From: Herpetosiphon giganteus
Lineage (GTDB): Bacteria; Chloroflexota; Chloroflexia; Chloroflexales; Herpetosiphonaceae
Direction: 5' to 3'
Length of the DNA: 64,000 nt
NCBI RefSeq assembly: GCF_016907925.1
Contig: NZ_JAFBCZ010000006.1
Location: 124,001 to 188,000, forward strand
Shown here: piece after piece, positions 17,589 through 26,399 of the stretch
Numbering within the stretch: the stretch's first letter is position 1
How the letters are laid out: each line of letters begins with the position of its first letter
Position numbers and translations under genes: made by a program
Notes under the pieces: model-generated
Told to the model about the DNA's origin: nothing
Databases searched by the model: none
The model's input: only the letters and a program-made list of their open reading frames with translations

Positions 17589-20477
17589 TTAATCGGCTAA
17601 ACAAGCAGCCAAAAAAACAACCGGATGCTGAGCAATTACGCCTGTGCCAGCTTCAATCTGATGCCGACACGACATGCCTGCTGCCAAAACTGGCTGTTGA
17701 CTTGTGCGAACTGCTGGAAACAGGCGTTGCTCGCCACAAGCCATGGAAATCTCGTAATGCTCGTGCTCATAGCCAAACGAGCCAGCCATACCACAACAGC
17801 CGCTTTCAATTTCTTGCACCGCGAGGTTGGGCACAAGTCGCAACATCGCCAGCAATGGGCTAGTGCTGATCAAGGCTTTTTGATAGCAATGGCCATGCAC
17901 CAGCACCTGATCTGCGGGCAATTGCTGATTCCAACGCCATGTAACGCCTTCAGCAGCCAATTTGACCAGAAATTCTTCAATAAAGTAGCTTTGAGCAGCC
18001 ACAACCTTCGCCGCATTGGTTGGCACTAAAGCTGGGTATTCGTCGCGAAAGCTGGCGATACAGCTTGGCTCCAAGCCAATAATTGGCACACCCAACTCAG
18101 CAAATGGCGCAAGCAGTTTGATGTTGTGTTCAGCATTGGCGCGGGCTTCTGCCAACATGCCCTTTGAGATTAGTGGCCTGCCACAACAGCGCCGTTCGTT
18201 GATCACATACACTTTGTAGCCCGCAGCGCTGAGCAATTTCACCGCCGCTTGGCCAATCTGTGGCTCGTTGTACAGCGTAAACGTATCATCCCAAAGAATT
18301 AATGGGCCACGCGGCGCAGTTTGCTGCTGTTTGTGCTGCTTGAACCAAGCCCGAAACGAGCGCCGCGCTAATGCTGGCAATTGGCGACGTTGATCGATGC
18401 CCAAGCTGCGGTCGAGCAGCCAGCGCGTGATTGGCTGGGCTAGCAACCAATTATTTAAACGCGGAACCAGCATGCCAAGCTGATTGATTTTGGCGATCTG
18501 GCCAAACAAACGGCTGCGCATTGGCACGCCATGAGTTGCCTGATACTGCGCCAGCCATTCCGATTTGAGCCGCGCCATATCCACAATCGACGGGCATTCA
18601 CGTTTGCAGGCCTTGCATTCAAGGCATAAATCCATGGCTTCGTGTAATTCAGGGCTGCTCAAACCCTCGGCTCCAAGCTGGCCCGTCATGGCTGCGCGCA
18701 GGGCATTGGCTCGGCCTCGCGTTGAATGAGCCTCATCGCGAGTTGCCATATACGATGGGCACATCACGCCAGCATCAGCTTTGCGGCAAACACCTTGGCC
18801 ATTGCACATCTCGACCAAGCCCGCAAAACCGCCGTCGGGCGTGAAATCGAAGAAGGTCACGCTGGGCGCATGCGGCGTTTGGTAACTTGGGTTGATGCGC
18901 AGAATTTCTGGCTGCCACGGCTGAGGTGCGGCCAAAATCTTACCTGGGTTGAAGATTGAATTTGGGTCGAATAGCTGCTTAATTTCGCCAAAGGCTTGGT
19001 GTAATTCTGCGCCATATAATTGTTGATTAAAGGCTGAGCGCGCCAGACCCTCGCCATGTTCGCCTGTGGTTGTGCCGCCAAGGCTAATTGCCAAGCTGGC
19101 GACTGCCTGCGAAATATGCGCCATTTGGGCCAAACCAGTTTCAGTTTTCAAATTAATCAATGGATTGATGTGCAAGCAACCAACCGAAGCATGCGCATAA
19201 AAACTGGCTTCGGTGCCAACCTCGCGACAAATCGCCTCAACTCCGCGAGCATAGTCGGCCAAACGATCAACTGGCACGGTCGCATCATCGACAAACGCCA
19301 GTGGTTTGGCATCGCCACGTTGGCTCATCAACAAGCCTAAGCCTGCTTTGCGCACGGCCCAAACATTGGCAATTGCGGCGGGCATTGTTTCGCGCACGAC
19401 GCGGCCAGTTTCGCCAAGCGTGCGCAAATGGGCTTCTAAGGCGGCATCGTTGGCGGCTAATTTGTTGGCATCTGCTCCCGCCCATTCAACAATTAACACC
19501 ACGCGCGGCTCGCCGACTACAAAACTGAGGCGCGAGCCATACTCAGGGTTTTGGCGGGTCAAATTAATAAAATAACGATCAAATAATTCGACGGCGCTTG
19601 GCTGAAAACGCAAAATTTCGGGAACAAGCGCCAACGCTTGCTGCAAATCATCAAAATGCCAGAGTGCTAGCCGCGTAACTTTTGGCCGTTCGACGAGGCT
19701 AAGTTGCGCGCCAACGGTCAATCCCAGTGTGCCTTCGCTGCCAACCAAAATTGGTACAGCGCTAAACGGTTGCTGCTGCTGCTGGCGCTGGAGCATGCGT
19801 TGCAGATTGTAGCCTGCCACATTGCGCCAAACTTGGGGATAATCACGCTCGATGGCGTGAGCATAACGCGTAACAATCTGGCCAAGTTGCTGTTGAATCT
19901 GCTGCTGGCGCGGGTTATTGGCTGGTTGGGTTGACCAATTTGCAACTGAGCTATCATCCAAAATGCTTTCGATGGCGATCGTATGATCAACGGTCATGCC
20001 ATAGACAATTGAGTGCGAGCCAGTCGAATTATTGCCGAGCATGCCGCCAATCGTGGCCGAAGCGCTCGACGAAGGGTCAGGGCCGAACATCAGGCCATAC
20101 GGCTTGAGAAAATTATTCAAACGATCAAGCGTGCAGCCAGCCTCAACCCAAATCTGGCGCTGCTCTGGATCAAACTCGCCAATGTGGCCAAACGAATGCG
20201 AAAGATCAACAATAATGCCCGCGCCAATCGCTTGGCCAGAGAGACTTGTGCCACCGCCACGCGGCACAATTGGCACGCAAAAGCGTTGGGCAATCTCGAC
20301 GATGGCTTGCAAATCGGCGCGATCGCGCGGAATAGCCACCGCTTTGGGCATGACGGCGTAGGATGAGGCATCGGTGCTATAGAGCGCACGTGTCAAGCGG
20401 TCGGCGTGAACCTTGCCACGAACCGACCGCTGCAGTGCAGCCAAAACCTCAATTTGAAGTTCTGCTGCTGGATTCAT
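17589..20477 (-). CDS. FAD-linked oxidase / Fe-S protein fusion (D-lactate or glycolate dehydrogenase-like)
   Basis: 962 residues, a GlcD-GlcF type fusion. The N-terminal half has an FAD-binding PCMH fold (PRGGGTSLSGQAIG near 75-90, GGMLGNNSTGSHS near 145) and the matching C-terminal oxidase domain ending in GEHGEGLAR and FDPNSIFNPGK. Then come two 4Fe-4S motifs: a CNGQGVCRK...CPSY type near 565-580 and CLECKACKRECP near 620. Two CCG-domain motifs end the protein (RRCCGRP and SGCCGMAG). The family oxidises 2-hydroxy acids and passes electrons to quinone. The substrate is not fixed. The start is the ATG at 20477, three bases after the stop of the upstream hydrolase gene, so the two form one transcript. 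Confidence 0.88.
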   Translation of the reverse strand: MNPAAELQIEVLAALQRSVRGKVHADRLTRALYSTDASSYAVMPKAVAIPRDRADLQAIVEIAQRFCVPIVPRGGGTSLSGQAIGAGIIVDLSHSFGHIGEFDPEQRQIWVEAGCTLDRLNNFLKPYGLMFGPDPSSSASATIGGMLGNNSTGSHSIVYGMTVDHTIAIESILDDSSVANWSTQPANNPRQQQIQQQLGQIVTRYAHAIERDYPQVWRNVAGYNLQRMLQRQQQQQPFSAVPILVGSEGTLGLTVGAQLSLVERPKVTRLALWHFDDLQQALALVPEILRFQPSAVELFDRYFINLTRQNPEYGSRLSFVVGEPRVVLIVEWAGADANKLAANDAALEAHLRTLGETGRVVRETMPAAIANVWAVRKAGLGLLMSQRGDAKPLAFVDDATVPVDRLADYARGVEAICREVGTEASFYAHASVGCLHINPLINLKTETGLAQMAHISQAVASLAISLGGTTTGEHGEGLARSAFNQQLYGAELHQAFGEIKQLFDPNSIFNPGKILAAPQPWQPEILRINPSYQTPHAPSVTFFDFTPDGGFAGLVEMCNGQGVCRKADAGVMCPSYMATRDEAHSTRGRANALRAAMTGQLGAEGLSSPELHEAMDLCLECKACKRECPSIVDMARLKSEWLAQYQATHGVPMRSRLFGQIAKINQLGMLVPRLNNWLLAQPITRWLLDRSLGIDQRRQLPALARRSFRAWFKQHKQQQTAPRGPLILWDDTFTLYNEPQIGQAAVKLLSAAGYKVYVINERRCCGRPLISKGMLAEARANAEHNIKLLAPFAELGVPIIGLEPSCIASFRDEYPALVPTNAAKVVAAQSYFIEEFLVKLAAEGVTWRWNQQLPADQVLVHGHCYQKALISTSPLLAMLRLVPNLAVQEIESGCCGMAGSFGYEHEHYEISMACGEQRLFPAVRTSQQPVLAAGMSCRHQIEAGTGVIAQHPVVFLAACLAD

Positions 20478-20480
20478 CAA

Positions 20481-21122
20481 TTAATACCCGCGACTTGCAT
20501 TGACCATGGCGCTGCGTCCACTCAAAATTTCGAGAAATTGTGCGTGATCCATAGGATGCGAGAACATTGGATAATCTTTGCTAATTGCGCCTTCTTGCTC
20601 TTCGGCGCTGGTGGCGGCGACACAATCGGTCAGGGTAATCACGTTATAGCCGCGTTCGTAGCCTGAGCGCATCGTCGATTCGACGCAACAGTTGGTCAAA
20701 AAGCCCGCCAAAACCAAATTGCTCAAGCCACGGCTGCGCAGAATAAAATCAAGGTTGGTGCTGGCGAAGGTATCAAGGCCACGCTTGCCCTCGACCACAA
20801 TATCGGCGCTTTCCGGCGTGAGCACATCAATCAATTCCGCGCCCCAACTGCCCTTACGAAATGCGTTGTTATCGACCACGCCCTTGAGAATGCCATAGGG
20901 TTGGTTGGTAATTTCGCGGTAGCCTTCGGCGAATGAAATTGGCGCATGAATAATCGTCACGCCTGCTTCACGAGCTTGCTTGACCGTTTCGAGCGTGTTG
21001 GCCAGCATGTTGGTAGCTTGCATGCTTTCGGCAACTGCGCCGTGAAGTGCTCCGCCTTCCGAGGTGAAATCGTTTTGAAATTCGATGAGAACCAACGCGG
21101 TTGTTGCTGGATCGATCTGCAT
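20481..21122 (-). CDS. Isochorismatase-family cysteine hydrolase
   Basis: 213 residues. The triad of the family is visible: Asp in IEFQNDF (near residue 17), Lys in VEGKRGLDTF (near 110) and Cys in TNCCVEST (near 145). A cis-peptide-type segment precedes the Cys. Members hydrolyse isochorismate, nicotinamide, N-carbamoyl compounds or ureido groups. Nothing here picks one. The start at 21122 has an AAGGGAGA site; a longer reading upstream lacks conservation and a ribosome site. It is first in a two-gene operon with the FAD/Fe-S oxidase, which hints at a shared catabolic route. Confidence 0.85.
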   Translation of the reverse strand: MQIDPATTALVLIEFQNDFTSEGGALHGAVAESMQATNMLANTLETVKQAREAGVTIIHAPISFAEGYREITNQPYGILKGVVDNNAFRKGSWGAELIDVLTPESADIVVEGKRGLDTFASTNLDFILRSRGLSNLVLAGFLTNCCVESTMRSGYERGYNVITLTDCVAATSAEEQEGAISKDYPMFSHPMDHAQFLEILSGRSAMVNASRGY

Positions 21123-21196
21123 ACTATCTCCCTTGTGGCTGAATATGGAGAACGCTGATCGGGCGGCATTGATGTGAGCTACGTTGCCCAAGGCCT

Positions 21197-21225
21197 ATTA
21201 TCACAAACAAATCAGCCCAAATCAA
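21197..21225 (-). promoter_or_regulatory. Promoter of the hydrolase/oxidase operon
   Basis: Minus strand TTGATT (21225-21220), 17 bases, GATAAT (21202-21197). The expected start near 21190 is about 68 bases before the ATG at 21122. Confidence 0.5.
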
Positions 21226-21660
21226 GTATGAAGTATGAGGGATGAGGGATGCAAGTCAAAAGTCAAAGGGCAGAAGCCCGAGCAACGAGCATAGAACATA
21301 GAACATAGAACATAGAACATAAAGGCAAAGGGCAAAGGGCAGAGGGCAAAATGGGGATAGGATTTTTAACGCAGAAGCGCAGAGGGATGAGGCTATAGGC
21401 TGGTGGCTTTGGGCTAGCGGAGATTTTGGTAAAAACTTGAGACCTATAGCCAAAAGTCAATAGCCAATAGCCATCTCCCCTTCGTGCTCTTCGTGCTCTT
21501 CGTGGATCACAACTTTGACTCCGTGCCTCCCCAAAAATCCCGCGAGCCAAAAGCCGATAGCCAAAAGCCTATCGTCCTTCGTACTCTTCGTGTCCTTCGC
21601 GAATCAAAACCGATCCCCAGCCCCCAACAACCGACCCCCACCTATGCTCTCTGTTCTGCT
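21223..21660. repeat. Large composite word-repeat island between divergent genes
   Basis: About 440 bases without a gene. In order: ATGAGGG words (21223-21250), AAGTCAAA words, a run of four CATAGAA repeats (21289-21320), GGCAAAGGGCA words (21322-21350), an AACGCAGAAGCGCAGAG word (21369-21385), GGCTATAGGCT words in both orientations (21391-21475 and 21547-21570), and CTTCGTGCTCTTCGTG words (21481-21510 and 21576-21600). Then follow CCCCAACAACCGACCCC and TATGCTCTCTGTTCTG. All of these families recur in other islands of the window, some inverted. Confidence 0.85.
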
Positions 21661-21665
21661 CTTGG

Positions 21666-21694
21666 TTGATCAGCGACCATAATTACGGTAGAAT
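21666..21694 (+). promoter_or_regulatory. Promoter of the FmdB-like gene
   Basis: TTGATC (21666-21671), 17 bases, TAGAAT (21689-21694). The expected start near 21701 gives a leader of about 57 bases before the GTG at 21758. Confidence 0.55.
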
Positions 21695-21757
21695 GAGGCA
21701 ATGTGCCTTTTGGGGCTTTGTTGCGTTAAACTTTCATCCTGTCGGAGGTATGGTAGC

Positions 21758-22087
21758 GTGCCAACCTATGTGTATGCGTGCCAAGCATGTGGCGCACAAT
21801 TCGAGCAATTTCAACGCTTCTCTGACGAGCCGCTGACAATCTGTCCGCGCTGTCAAGGCACGATCAAACGTGTATTTCAGCCGGTTGGGGTGGTATTCAA
21901 GGGTAGTGGATGGTATATTAATGATAGTCGTTCAGGCAATAACAGCAGCACCAGCAGCAAATCAAGCACTCCTGCAGCAACAAGCAGCGATGCCAGTAGT
22001 GCTGCGCCTGCCGCTGCAACCAGCGAAAGCAAGCCTGAAGCTCCCAAAGCTGAAGCGAGCAAATCAGACTCAACGGCTGCGGCCTAA
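21758..22087 (+). CDS. FmdB-family zinc ribbon protein
   Basis: 109 residues. It starts with [11 protein letters not shown], and the two CxxC pairs (CQAC and CPRC) form the zinc ribbon typical of the FmdB regulatory family. [14 protein letters not shown] segment follows, also typical of the family. The last 60 residues are a low-complexity Ser/Ala/Thr/Lys tail, probably disordered. The function of the family is poorly known; a regulatory or nucleic-acid-binding role is often assumed. The start is GTG at 21758 with GGAGG nine bases upstream; an ATG at 21750 is in another frame. Confidence 0.85.
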   Translation: MPTYVYACQACGAQFEQFQRFSDEPLTICPRCQGTIKRVFQPVGVVFKGSGWYINDSRSGNNSSTSSKSSTPAATSSDASSAAPAAATSESKPEAPKAEASKSDSTAAA

Positions 22088-22102
22088 AGCGACATTCAAG
22101 AA

Positions 22103-22146
22103 CCCAAGGTACTTGGCTTAAGGCTAATGGCCTTGGGCTTTCTTTT
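22103..22146 (+). terminator. Likely intrinsic terminator after the FmdB-like gene
   Basis: CCCAAGG (22103-22109) and CCTTGGG (22131-22137) can pair, followed by CTTTCTTTTTG. The loop is long (about 20 bases) and has some inner pairing. It lies between the FmdB-like gene and cysE. Confidence 0.5.
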
Positions 22147-22170
22147 TGTCTGCGAAAGGATTGGATCGAT

Positions 22171-22932
22171 ATGAGGCATTGGTGGCGTTCGGTTCGCGAA
22201 GATATTCAGACAATTTTGCATAACGACCCGGCAGCGCGCTCGATCTTTGAGGTGCTGCTCTACCCTGGCTTTCAGGCTGTCCAAATCCATCGCCTAACCC
22301 ACTGGCTTTGGAACCAGAAGTTGCCCTTCATTCCGCGTTTGCTTTCGCAACTCACGCGTTTTTTTACCGGCATTGAGATTCACCCAGGCGCGACGATTGG
22401 CCAGCGCTTGTTTATCGACCATGGCATGGGCATTGTGGTTGGCGAAACCGCAATTATCGGCGATGATGTTGTGATGTATCAAGGCGTGACGCTCGGCGGA
22501 ACTGGCAAGGAAATTGGCAAACGACACCCAACCATTGGCAACAATGTGGTGATTGGGGTGGGGGCCAAAGTGCTTGGGGCAATTACCATTGGCGAAGGCG
22601 CACGCATCGGCGGCGGCGCGGTTGTGGTCAAACCAGTGCCTGCCTACTCAACCGCAATTGGCGTGCCTGCGCGGGTGGTGGCAACCCGCGATCCCCAAAC
22701 GGGCCAAACCAATCGGGTTGAAATGTTGCCCGACCCCGAGGGCGCAATGTTGCGCTCGCTCCACGAATCAGTCCAAACGCTTAATCAACGGGTGATCGAG
22801 CTTGAAAGCGCCATGGGCAGCCAAGCCTACCATATAGCCGCGCTCAGCGCCCAACGTACCCCTGGTGATGATCCCTTCGATTGCCTTGAAGATTTGCAAA
22901 GTTACGAGATGCACTACGCTGACGGTATTTAG
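22171..22932 (+). CDS. cysE: Serine O-acetyltransferase
   Basis: 253 residues. CysE makes O-acetylserine from serine and acetyl-CoA, the committed step of cysteine synthesis. An N-terminal helical part ([19 protein letters not shown]) leads to a left-handed beta-helix with hexapeptide repeats (about 65-175), including [17 protein letters not shown], and the catalytic-site segment GVTLGGTGK. The C-terminal tail (about 190-253) is longer than usual and has a helical look. The start ATG at 22171 has a GAAAGGA site. Only 31 bp separate it from cysS, so cysteine synthesis and cysteine charging share a transcript, as in Bacillus. Confidence 0.93.
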   Translation: MRHWWRSVREDIQTILHNDPAARSIFEVLLYPGFQAVQIHRLTHWLWNQKLPFIPRLLSQLTRFFTGIEIHPGATIGQRLFIDHGMGIVVGETAIIGDDVVMYQGVTLGGTGKEIGKRHPTIGNNVVIGVGAKVLGAITIGEGARIGGGAVVVKPVPAYSTAIGVPARVVATRDPQTGQTNRVEMLPDPEGAMLRSLHESVQTLNQRVIELESAMGSQAYHIAALSAQRTPGDDPFDCLEDLQSYEMHYADGI

Positions 22933-22963
22933 CTCTTTATTATTGTGTTGAGGAGCCAGAATT

Positions 22964-24364
22964 ATGGCATTAGCAATTTACAACACCCTTAGCCGCCAGA
23001 CCGAGCCGTTTACACCGTTGGTTGCTGACCATGTGTCGATGTATGTCTGTGGGCCGACGGTGTATTCTGATGCCCATATTGGCCATGCCATGTCAGCTGT
23101 TGTGTTCGATGTGGTGCGGCGCTATTTGGAGTGGTCGGGCTATACGGTGCGCCATGTGATGAATTTTACCGATGTTGACGATAAAATTATTCGCCGCGCC
23201 AACGAGCAGGGCCGCGATCCGATGGAATTGGCCGAAAGCTATACCTTGGCCTTTCTTGATCAATTGGGCCAGTTGAATGTGCTGCCAGCCACCGCCTACC
23301 CTCGGGTTTCAACCACAATTCCGCAAATTATTCAATTTATCGAAGGCCTGATCGCCAAAGATGCAGCGTATCACGCTAGCAATGGCGATGTTTATTTTCG
23401 CGTGCGTGGCGATGAAGATTATGGCAAGCTTTCGCGGCGCGCCGTCGACGATATGCGTTCTGGTGCACGGATCGCTCCCGACGAAGCCAAAGCTGATCCT
23501 TTAGATTTTGCTTTGTGGAAAGCGGCCAAACCCGGCGAGCCAGCGTGGGAAAGCCCGTGGGGCCAAGGCCGACCTGGTTGGCATATCGAATGCTCGGCTA
23601 TGAGTTTGCACGAATTAGCTGAGCAAATTGATATTCATGGCGGCGGCAACGACCTGATCTTCCCGCACCACGAAAATGAAATTGCCCAAACCGAATCGTT
23701 GACCGGCAAGAATTTTGCCCAAATCTGGATGCATAACGGCATGCTGCAATTGGCTGGCGAAAAAATGAGCAAATCGCTGGGTAATTTGATCACGATTGAT
23801 CAATTTTTAAGCGAACATTCCGCCGATATTATGCGCTTGATGGTGCTTTCTGGCTCGTATCGCGCACCATTGGTTTATAATGATGAGGTTTTGGCCGATA
23901 CCGAACGCAAGCTCGAACGCATCATGTCGGCTTTCAAGCCAGCGCATGGCACGACGACCAGCGGCGCGGTGGTTGATACGCTCACCACCATTGTGGCCAA
24001 AGCGCCAGCCGATTTCCGCAGCGCGATGGATAGCGATTTTAACAGCGCGGCGGCCTTGGCGGTGTTGTTTGATTTGGTGCGTTCGATCAACGCTGCTCGT
24101 GATGCTGGCGTTGGTGGCGAGCCATTCGATGCTGCGCAAGCTCGTTTGCGCGAATTGGCAGCGGTGCTCGGCCTTCGTTTGGAAGCAACCAGCGCCAGCA
24201 AAACCGATGCCGCCCCATTCATCGAATTGTTGATTGAGTTACGCGCCGAATTGCGCAAAGCCAAGCAATGGGCGCTCTCCGATTTGGTGCGCAACCGCCT
24301 GAGCGAGCTTGATGTGCAACTCGAAGACGGCCCAAGCGGCACAACATGGACGACGAAAGGATGA
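22964..24364 (+). CDS. cysS: Cysteinyl-tRNA synthetase
   Basis: 466 residues, the usual size. Class I signature HIGHAMS (near 38-44) and KMSKS in [10 protein letters not shown] (near 268-272) are present. The zinc ligands are met by Cys29 in MYVCGPTVY, Cys in HIECSAMS, and His/Glu in FPHHENE. It charges tRNA-Cys. GAGGAG lies nine bases before the ATG. The stop codon TGA is read inside the first unit of an 11-copy ATGAGGG array, so the 3' boundary of the gene is set by the repeat. The final residues (TTKG) are not conserved in the family and may come from the repeat insertion. Confidence 0.95.
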   Translation: MALAIYNTLSRQTEPFTPLVADHVSMYVCGPTVYSDAHIGHAMSAVVFDVVRRYLEWSGYTVRHVMNFTDVDDKIIRRANEQGRDPMELAESYTLAFLDQLGQLNVLPATAYPRVSTTIPQIIQFIEGLIAKDAAYHASNGDVYFRVRGDEDYGKLSRRAVDDMRSGARIAPDEAKADPLDFALWKAAKPGEPAWESPWGQGRPGWHIECSAMSLHELAEQIDIHGGGNDLIFPHHENEIAQTESLTGKNFAQIWMHNGMLQLAGEKMSKSLGNLITIDQFLSEHSADIMRLMVLSGSYRAPLVYNDEVLADTERKLERIMSAFKPAHGTTTSGAVVDTLTTIVAKAPADFRSAMDSDFNSAAALAVLFDLVRSINAARDAGVGGEPFDAAQARLRELAAVLGLRLEATSASKTDAAPFIELLIELRAELRKAKQWALSDLVRNRLSELDVQLEDGPSGTTWTTKG

Positions 24365-24437
24365 GGGATGAGGGATGAGGGATGAGGGATGAGGGATGAG
24401 GGATGAGGGATGAGGGATGAGGGATGAGGGATGAGGG
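24361..24437. repeat. Eleven exact tandem copies of the heptamer ATGAGGG
   Basis: 77 bases made of 11 exact 7-bp units, starting two bases before the cysS stop is completed. The array is followed by a unique AT-rich stretch (24438-24490). At 24491-24530 there is a reverse-orientation partner (CATCCTTCATCCCTCAT type), just before prmA. No spacers are present, so it is not a CRISPR array. Confidence 0.95.
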
Positions 24438-24544
24438 ATTTTTGCGACTTTGAATTATTTTGGATTACTAAAAAGGCCTGAATACGTGAGGAATGAAATT
24501 CATCCTTCATCCCTCATAATTCATCCTTCTAAACAGGGGTTTTT

Positions 24545-25510
24545 ATGCAGTGGCTCGAACTGAGCGTGACCGTCGATACCGAAGCGGTCGAAAGCGTGTC
24601 GGAATTATTTGCCCAATATGGCTATAACGGTGGCGTGGCAGTCGAAGAGGCCATCATCCCATCGCTCGACTCGCCAGAATATCAAATTGATACCAACAAA
24701 CCAGTGATTGTGCGCACCTACTTGCTGGCCAACGAGCAAGCAGCCGATGCTCAAACCCACATCGAACGCGGTTTGTGGGTGCTTGGCATGATGCGTCCGG
24801 TTGGCGATTTGCAGGTTAAAACCATCGCCGAAGAAGATTGGGCCAACGCTTGGAAAGAGCACTATCGCACTCGCCGCATCGGCCAGCGCTTTGTAATTGT
24901 GCCTTCGTGGCTGCAACACGAAGCTACTGAAAACGATGTGGTGCTGAATCTCGACCCAGGCATGGCTTTTGGCACTGGCTTGCATCCCACCACCCAACTC
25001 TGCCTCGAATTGATGGAATTGATCGAGTTTAACAACACGACGGTGCTTGATCTTGGCTGTGGCTCGGGGATTTTGGCGGTTGGCGCGGCCAAACTTGGTT
25101 CGCAACGGGTGTTGGCCTTGGATACCGACCCAATCGCGGTTGAAGCGACCGCCGAAAATGCTCGCATCAATCATTCCGAAACCTTGGTAACCGCCTTGGA
25201 AGGTAGTTTGGGCGATGCGCCCTTAGAACACTGGCTTGGCTGGGAAGGCGCGCAACTTGGCACGCCGCAAAGCTATCGCCATCACAACGAGTTTGATGTG
25301 ATTTTGGCCAATATTTTGGCCAAAGTGCATGTTGTGTTGGGTAATGATTATCTTGCGGCGCTCAAACCAGGCGGCGTGCTGATCACCTCAGGCATTATCA
25401 ACGAGCGCGAAGCCGATGTGGTAGCAGCCTTCGAAGCCGTTGGCTTAGAGCAAGTTGAACGCCGCACCCAAGGCGATTGGGTGGCCTTTACCCATCGCAA
25501 GCCAGCCTAA
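24545..25510 (+). CDS. prmA: Ribosomal protein L11 methyltransferase
   Basis: 321 residues. The N-terminal part (1-110) is the PrmA substrate-recognition domain, beginning MQWLELSVTV. The class I methyltransferase domain has AdoMet motif I as VLDLGCGSGILAVGAAKLG (near 163-181), motif II with LALDTD, and the NILA motif of the family in DVILANILAKV. It trimethylates ribosomal protein L11. The stop TAA overlaps the start ATG of the next gene by one base, so the two genes are coupled. Confidence 0.93.
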   Translation: MQWLELSVTVDTEAVESVSELFAQYGYNGGVAVEEAIIPSLDSPEYQIDTNKPVIVRTYLLANEQAADAQTHIERGLWVLGMMRPVGDLQVKTIAEEDWANAWKEHYRTRRIGQRFVIVPSWLQHEATENDVVLNLDPGMAFGTGLHPTTQLCLELMELIEFNNTTVLDLGCGSGILAVGAAKLGSQRVLALDTDPIAVEATAENARINHSETLVTALEGSLGDAPLEHWLGWEGAQLGTPQSYRHHNEFDVILANILAKVHVVLGNDYLAALKPGGVLITSGIINEREADVVAAFEAVGLEQVERRTQGDWVAFTHRKPA

Positions 25511-26253
25511 TGAAAAATACCTATCGCTTTTTTGTGCCAGCTGAGGCCATTCAAGGCGAAGCGTTGCATGTGAGCGAGCGTGAGCTGCTGCACCAATGGA
25601 ACAATGTGCTGCGTTTGCGCGTTGGTCAGCATATTGCGCTGCTCGATGGCCTTGGCACGGGCTATATTGCCGAGTTGGTCAGCTTGAATAAGCGCGAAGC
25701 TCAAGGCCGCATTTTGCAACGCTATGCAGCCAATGGCGAGCCAAGCATCAACGTCACGCTCTATCTGGCCCTAACTCGTGGCGAACGCTTCGAAATCGCC
25801 TTGCAAAAATGCACCGAATTGGGCGCAACTGCGTTTGTCCCCTTGCTCTGCGAGCGCTCGCAAGCTGATGTTACGCCAACCAAACGCGAACGCTGGCAGC
25901 GGATTATTCGCGAAGCCGCCGAGCAAGCTGGCCGTGGGCGCTTGCCAATCTTGCACGCAGCCCAAACCGTGGCCCAAGCCTTGGCTCAAGCTCGTGGGCA
26001 TTTGTTATTGGCCGAAACTGGCCAAACGATGGCCTTCAAGGCTGCCTTAGCTTTGGAGCCACGCGCCGAGCTAGCGCTTTGGAGCGGCCCCGAGGGCGGT
26101 TGGACTGAAGCGGAGCTTGAAGCCGCCAACCAAGCGGGCTTGATCAGTGTTAGTTTGGGCACGCGAATTTTACGCGCCGAAACTGCACCAATTGCCGCGT
26201 TGGCAGCGATCATGTTTCAATTCGATCAGTGGTTTAGCCCAAATTCGTGCTAG
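25510..26253 (+). CDS. rsmE: 16S rRNA m3U1498 methyltransferase
   Basis: 247 residues. The N-terminal PUA-like region (HVSERELLHQWNNVLRLRVGQ) leads to a SPOUT-type methyltransferase with the family motifs QKCTELGATAFVPLLCERS, EAAEQAGRGRLP, and the knotted AdoMet site GPEGGWTEAE and LGTRILRAETAPIAAL. It methylates U1498 of 16S rRNA. The start at 25510 overlaps the prmA stop codon (TAATG). A prmA-rsmE pair is common in bacteria. Confidence 0.93.
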   Translation: MKNTYRFFVPAEAIQGEALHVSERELLHQWNNVLRLRVGQHIALLDGLGTGYIAELVSLNKREAQGRILQRYAANGEPSINVTLYLALTRGERFEIALQKCTELGATAFVPLLCERSQADVTPTKRERWQRIIREAAEQAGRGRLPILHAAQTVAQALAQARGHLLLAETGQTMAFKAALALEPRAELALWSGPEGGWTEAELEAANQAGLISVSLGTRILRAETAPIAALAAIMFQFDQWFSPNSC

Positions 26254-26399
26254 CATGAACCATAGCCTGAGAGGTAATGCCGCGTAAACTTACCCATTTC
26301 GATTGCTAATGCCAACCTAACCTACAAGCAGTTGCTTAAGTTGTACACTGCATACAGGCTGGCTTAGCCTAGGTTAAATTGCTTGAAACGAGGTTTTCT

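Noticed and set aside
22100-22170. S-box or cysteine-linked riboswitch before cysE
   Set aside because: The gap is 83 bp and is explained by a terminator-like hairpin and a ribosome site; no conserved riboswitch core is present.
24361-24437. CRISPR-like array
   Set aside because: Pure 7-bp tandem copies without spacers, and no cas genes in the window.
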